NCBI GenBank assembly: GCA_000769715.1
Contig: JROS01000046.1
Span: forward strand, 1 to 35,345
Direction: 5' to 3'
Source: Desulfobulbus sp. Tol-SR
GTDB taxonomy: Bacteria; Desulfobacterota; Desulfobulbia; Desulfobulbales; Desulfocapsaceae
Length of the DNA: 35,345 nucleotides
The position numbers and the translations under genes are program-made. The notes beneath the pieces are model-generated. The model was not told the origin of the DNA. It did no database searches and saw only the letters and a program-made list of their open reading frames with translations. Below, in pieces: positions 32,056-35,345 of the stretch; the first letter of the stretch is position 1; every line of letters begins with the position of its first letter.

Positions 32056-33117
32056 ATGACGAAGCCGGTGGTGCTGATTGTGGAGGATGACGGGCGCCTG
32101 GCCATACATCTGGAGGGCATGCTCAATCGCCTCGGTTACGAGGTGGCGGGGCTCATCGCTTCCGGCGAGGAGGCGGTGGCCTTTGTCATGGAGAGAAAGG
32201 TGGATCTGGTGCTGATGGACATCGAACCGGCCGGTTCGATGAACGGTGTCATCGCCGCTCCCTGCGGCTACCTGATCAAAACCGGTGCTGGAGCGGGAAC
32301 TGACGGCAACCATAGGCATGGCCCTGCACCGGCATTCCCATGACTGCAACCTCAGGGCGAACCAACTCGCCCTCAAGCAGAGCGAGGCCAGATACCGGCA
32401 TATCTTCGACAGTTCACCCCTCGGTATTTTCCGCACCACCGTGGATGGCCGCGCCCTGGCGGTCAATGCCGAAATGGCGAGGATCGTCGGATGCGCCGAT
32501 CCCGAGGAGGCCCTCAGCGATTTCACCGTGCTTGCCAGCCAACTCTATGTCGATCCCCAGCGGCGGCAGGAATTCATCAACCTGCTGCGACAGACGAAAG
32601 CCGTCAACCATTTTGAATATGAGGGGAAAAGGAAGGACGGCCGGCGGATCTGGATTTCGATGAACGCCAGGTTGACCTCTGATGATCCGGTCGATGGGAA
32701 TGCCGGCGAGGAGATGATCGACGGTTTCGCCATCGATATCACCGAGCGCAAGCTGGCCGAGCAGGAGGTCCTGCTCGACGAGGCTCGTCTGGAGAGTCTG
32801 CTGCGCATCCATCAGCATCCGGCCGGAGGGAGGGGTCCAGGAACTGCTCGATTTTGCCCTGCGATAGATCCTCGCGCTCACCGGCAGCGAGGTCGGCTAT
32901 ACCTGTCAATATGATGATCTGAGGAAGGAATTCAGCCTCTGTGCCTGGTTCGACGGCGGAGTCCGGCAATGCGGCCTGATTGATCTCCAGGCCCGCTGGC
33001 CGCTGGAGCAGTGCGGGATCTGGGGGGAGGTGGTGCGTCGGGGGCGTCCCGTCCTGGTCAATGACGGCGCGGCGGCCGACCATCCGGGACAGGGCCTGCC
33101 GCCCGGTCAGGCACCGC
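32056..33117 (+). pseudogene. broken receiver-PAS-GAF signalling gene
   Basis: The frame starts with an intact receiver N-terminus (VVLIVEDDG, then VDLVLMDIEPAG). After MNGVIAA it jumps straight to PCGYLIK, the end of a receiver, so about 45 residues are missing near 32255. An extra A in the A-run at about 32278 shifts the frame; the next frame continues as the expected PVLERELTATIGMALHRH and a full PAS domain (about 32370-32760, ending AIDITERKLAEQE). A 4-bp duplication (AGGG) near 32831 shifts the frame again, and an amber codon follows at 32865-32867. The frame then continues as a GAF domain (LTGSEVGY...QCGIWGEVVRRGRPVLVND) up to about 33117. There it joins an MFS transporter in the same frame, with the rest of the original protein, presumably the transmitter, lost. 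Confidence 0.8.
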
Positions 33118-34172
33118 TGGCCACAGTCAACCTGACCCCGGTCTGTTTTTTCGCCACCTACTGCGGGTTCCTGCTGGTCTATGGACCGTTGTCCGACAGG
33201 TACGGCCGCCGGCCGCCGCTGCTCGCCGGCATCGGTCTGTTCGTTGCCGCCAGCCTGTTCTGTGCGATGGCCGGAGGGGTGGAGACGATGATTATTGCCA
33301 GGATAGCACAAGGGGCTGGAGCTGCCTCGGCCTCGGCAAGCGCCCTGGCGATCAGCAAGGATATGTTTACCGGCCAGGTGCGGCAGCGGATCTTCATTCA
33401 GCTCGGCATCATAACGGCCGCCGCTCCAATGCTGGCCCCGGTGGTCGGCGGCTGGGTCATCAGCCTGACGTCCTGGCGCTTCATCTTCGTCATCCAGGCC
33501 CTGCTGGGGTCGGTGGCGTTCTTCGGGGTCGTGCGGCTTAAGGAAACCCTTCATACCATCGTCGCCGAACCCCTGTCGCGGGTGGCCTCCAACTATGCAC
33601 GTCTGTTCCGCAACCGGCGTTATATCCTCCTGGCCCTGACGTTTGCCGTCATGGGAATGCCCTTTTTTGCCTTCATCGCCGCCTCGCCCGATATCTACAT
33701 CACCCGGCTCGGCTACGGCGAGCGGCAATACGGCTATTTTTTCGCCCTCAACTCGGCGGCCTTCATGGTTGCCCCGATGGCCTTCTCCCGGGCGATACGA
33801 AAAAGACCGCTGATGCGTCTCCTGCCGTTCGGCTTCCTCGGAATGGCCTGCTCGGCCCTGGTGATGGCCGTGCCGCTGTTGCCCGACACCTGGCGGATTA
33901 CGCTCCCGATGTGGTTCTTCACCTTCAGCTTCTCGTTCACCCGCCCCCCCGGCAACAACCTCATTCTCGAGCAGGTCGAGACGGATGTCGGCACGGCCGC
34001 ATCGTTCATGGTCTTCATCTTTTTCATCACCGGCGCCTGTTCGATGTGGGCCATCTCCCTCGACTGGGCCGACAAGATCACGACCCTCGGCTGGCTCGGG
34101 GTCGGGTCATCCGTCTTCACCATCTGTGCCTGGTATCTGCTGCCCCGCCCGGTCACCCTGCGTCAACCCTGA
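33118..34172 (+). pseudogene. 5'-truncated Bcr/CflA-type MFS transporter
   Basis: About 350 residues of a drug-resistance major facilitator follow the GAF remnant in the same frame. The sequence enters at TVNLTPVCFFATYCGFLL, equivalent to the second transmembrane helix. It then has the MFS signature GPLSDRYGRRPPLLAG, the motif-C-like GAAPMLAPVVGGWV region and hydrophobic segments through to the end. The first transmembrane helix and the normal start are missing. The only possible starts lie in the GAF segment (for example a GTG at 33030 with no good site), giving a soluble leader where helix 1 should be. Bcr/CflA exporters need all 12 helices, so loss of function is likely. The remaining frame is uninterrupted, which suggests a recent fusion. 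Confidence 0.75.
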
Positions 34173-34195
34173 TTCCGGCGGTGATGCGGGTCTCA

Positions 34196-34234
34196 GGGAG
34201 ACCTCGGCCACCGATCAGTGGCCGGTGGTCTCCC
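34196..34234 (+). terminator. two-tier stem-loop after the MFS gene
   Basis: GGGAGACC (34196-34203) pairs with GGTCTCCC (34227-34234). Inside, GGCCAC (34206-34211) pairs with GTGGCC (34218-34223) around a 6-nt loop, separated by a small internal loop. It lies 24 bp past the MFS stop codon. The downstream bases (GGTGATTGTCATTTC) are only weakly T-rich. Confidence 0.55.
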
Positions 34235-34385
34235 GGTGATTGTCATTTCACCGCTGCTCTGGTACCATAGCCATCTTACAGTTCGGAATGTGCAGGGGAA
34301 GTTCGGCCCCGATGGCAGCGGATCGTCCGAGTTGCCGGGGCTGTCGTGTTGAAGTGGAATTAACTACAGGAAAGGAGGAATGACG

Positions 34386-34889
34386 ATGAACAGACTGTTG
34401 ATGGCGATCCTGGCTCTGGGCTTGGTGCTGTTCACCGCTGATCTGCAGGCCGGCGAACACCGGATTGGCGGCGGCGCCAATTACTGGGTTGCGGTCGATG
34501 ATCTTGACGAGGAAGGGGTTGATGATGACGATGGTTTTTCCTATCTCGTCAGTTATCAGCACTGGTGGGATTTTCTCGGCATCGAGGTGGATATGGAGCT
34601 GCTGCCCGATCGCTTCGGTGAGACCGCCTATGCCCCGGAGGCCTATATCCTGGTCGGCAGCACGATCTATGCCGGAGCCGGAATGGGGCTCATCCGCACC
34701 GACGGCGATTTTGCCGACGACCCGTTCTATGCCTTCAGGGTCGGTTTGAATCTCGAAATGCTGCCCAGTGTCTACGTCGATTTGTCCGCCAACTACCGAT
34801 TCAACGATTCGGCGCAGTTGGAGGATGACGACACCGATATCGATACCGACACCATCTTCTTTGGCGCCGCCCTCCGCTTCGCCCTGTAG
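34386..34889 (+). CDS. small outer-membrane beta-barrel protein
   Basis: This 167-residue protein has a signal peptide (about 1-22, cleavage after LQA), then alternating amphipathic strands ending in the aromatic-rich C-terminus TIFFGAALRFAL, typical of an eight-stranded outer-membrane barrel. Acidic loops (DDLDEEGVDDDDG near residue 40 and EDDDTDIDTDT near residue 150) could bind calcium or other cations. Strands include YILVGSTIYAGAGMGLI and VYVDLSANYRF. AAAGGAGG lies seven bases before the ATG at 34386; another ATG two codons upstream sits too close to the site. The function is unknown; similar small barrels are often annotated only as outer membrane protein. It converges on the BON lipoprotein gene. 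Confidence 0.8.
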   Translation: MNRLLMAILALGLVLFTADLQAGEHRIGGGANYWVAVDDLDEEGVDDDDGFSYLVSYQHWWDFLGIEVDMELLPDRFGETAYAPEAYILVGSTIYAGAGMGLIRTDGDFADDPFYAFRVGLNLEMLPSVYVDLSANYRFNDSAQLEDDDTDIDTDTIFFGAALRFAL

Positions 34890-34906
34890 TCCCGGTTACG
34901 GGCAGA

Positions 34907-34946
34907 TGCCGGGGGGAGGAGTCGCACTGCCGGTCCACCCCCGGCA
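34907..34946. terminator. bidirectional terminator candidate
   Basis: TGCCGGGGG (34907-34915) and CCCCCGGCA (34938-34946) form a perfect 9-bp GC-rich stem with a 22-nt loop, in the 70-bp gap between the convergent barrel and BON-domain genes. No U-tract is present on either strand. Confidence 0.5.
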
Positions 34947-34959
34947 ACCGAGTGAAGCG

Positions 34960-35274
34960 CTATTTCACCGTCACGAGATTGTTGACCTTTTTGACGCCAC
35001 GGACGGAGGAGGCGATCTCCGCGGCCTTCCGCACCTGTTCGGGGGTATCGACGGCCCCGGTGAGGGTGACCTCGCCGGAGAAGGTCTTGACGGAAATCGC
35101 GAGCCCCTCGAGTGCCTTGTTGGCCAGAAGCGAGGTCTTGACCTGGGTGGTGATGCCGGCATCGTCCACTACCTCTCCGGCGCTTCTTCCGGCCGGGGTG
35201 TAGCAGGAGATCAGCAGGGCGGAACAGAGTGTGACGACAAGGGCGAAAACGAGTCGCTTCGATTTGTGCAGCAT
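34960..35274 (-). CDS. BON-domain lipoprotein (OsmY-like)
   Basis: This 104-residue protein has a lipoprotein signal peptide (about 1-24) with lipobox LLISC, so it should be lipidated on Cys24 and sit in the periplasm facing a membrane. The rest is one BON domain: DDAGITTQVKTSLLANKALEGLAISVKTFSGEVTLTGAVDTPEQVRKAAEIASSVRGVKKVNNLVTV, with the usual helix-strand-strand-helix-strand order and the G-V-T-L-x-G core. BON domains bind phospholipid and protect the envelope under osmotic or other stress. GGAGG lies nine bases before the ATG at 35274. The 71-bp remainder of the window beyond the gene contains nothing identifiable. Confidence 0.9.
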   Translation of the reverse strand: MLHKSKRLVFALVVTLCSALLISCYTPAGRSAGEVVDDAGITTQVKTSLLANKALEGLAISVKTFSGEVTLTGAVDTPEQVRKAAEIASSVRGVKKVNNLVTVK

Positions 35275-35345
35275 AACGATGTCCTCCGATGAATGGCAGC
35301 AAGAGACAGCATCCCCTCATGGACGCTGCCGCATACTGTGCGTAA

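Noticed and set aside
32865..32867. Amber codon before the GAF domain as recoding or a gene boundary
   Set aside because: It lies inside the helix leading into the GAF domain, where relatives have an acidic residue, and the surrounding frame has other lesions.

Overview
The window looks like a chromosomal segment of a GC-rich, Gram-negative anaerobe, most probably a member of the Desulfobacterota (Desulfobulbales-like). That placement is inference from gene content: dense two-component signalling with PAS/GAF kinases, an old-yellow-enzyme reductase, a COG1067-type Lon protease, a FemAB-like acyltransferase, lipoprotein and outer-membrane barrel genes, and an apparent selenocysteine codon. No rRNA, tRNA or CRISPR array was found.

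Layout. Positions 1-460 hold 23-bp tandem repeats and the tail of a dispersed repeat. Positions 460-4313 carry sixA and, on the minus strand, a three-gene signalling operon in which only the last gene (receiver-kinase) is intact. The kinase above it is dead: two 1-bp frameshifts, an amber codon, a lost H-box and a 101-bp MITE-like insertion with an exact 4-bp target duplication. The response regulator between them has collapsed to 36 codons. Positions 4594-8268 carry a D,D-carboxypeptidase, a CoA-disulfide-reductase-like flavoprotein and a rhodanese/YceI protein. The flavoprotein's active-site Cys position is an in-frame TGA followed by a SECIS-like hairpin. Positions 8500-9757 are an AT-richer island of four small genes, including DUF3553-like and cold-shock-domain proteins.

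Positions 10085-18575 carry a small metallopeptidase, a NamA/YqjM-type reductase, a coiled-coil protein, an envelope or polysaccharide group (GT4 glycosyltransferase, PP2C-like phosphatase, FemAB-like protein, deacetylase-like protein) and an acetyl-CoA acetyltransferase. Positions 18827-27634 carry a Lon-like protease, a hybrid kinase, two orphans and a pair of paralogous sensor proteins, one secreted and one membrane-anchored with HAMP but no output domain. Positions 28025-30442 carry a rhomboid protease and a sigma-54 response regulator, both on the minus strand.

Positions 31223-34172 are a second decaying signalling locus. It has a small receiver-like protein, a single-domain regulator, and a receiver-PAS-GAF gene broken by deletion, frameshifts and an amber codon and then fused in frame to a 5'-truncated MFS transporter. 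The window ends with an outer-membrane barrel gene and a convergent BON-domain lipoprotein gene.

The strongest unusual signals are the selenocysteine flavoprotein, the MITE insertion whose removal exactly restores the kinase reading frame, and the repeated pattern of signalling genes ruined by internal deletions and small slippage indels.
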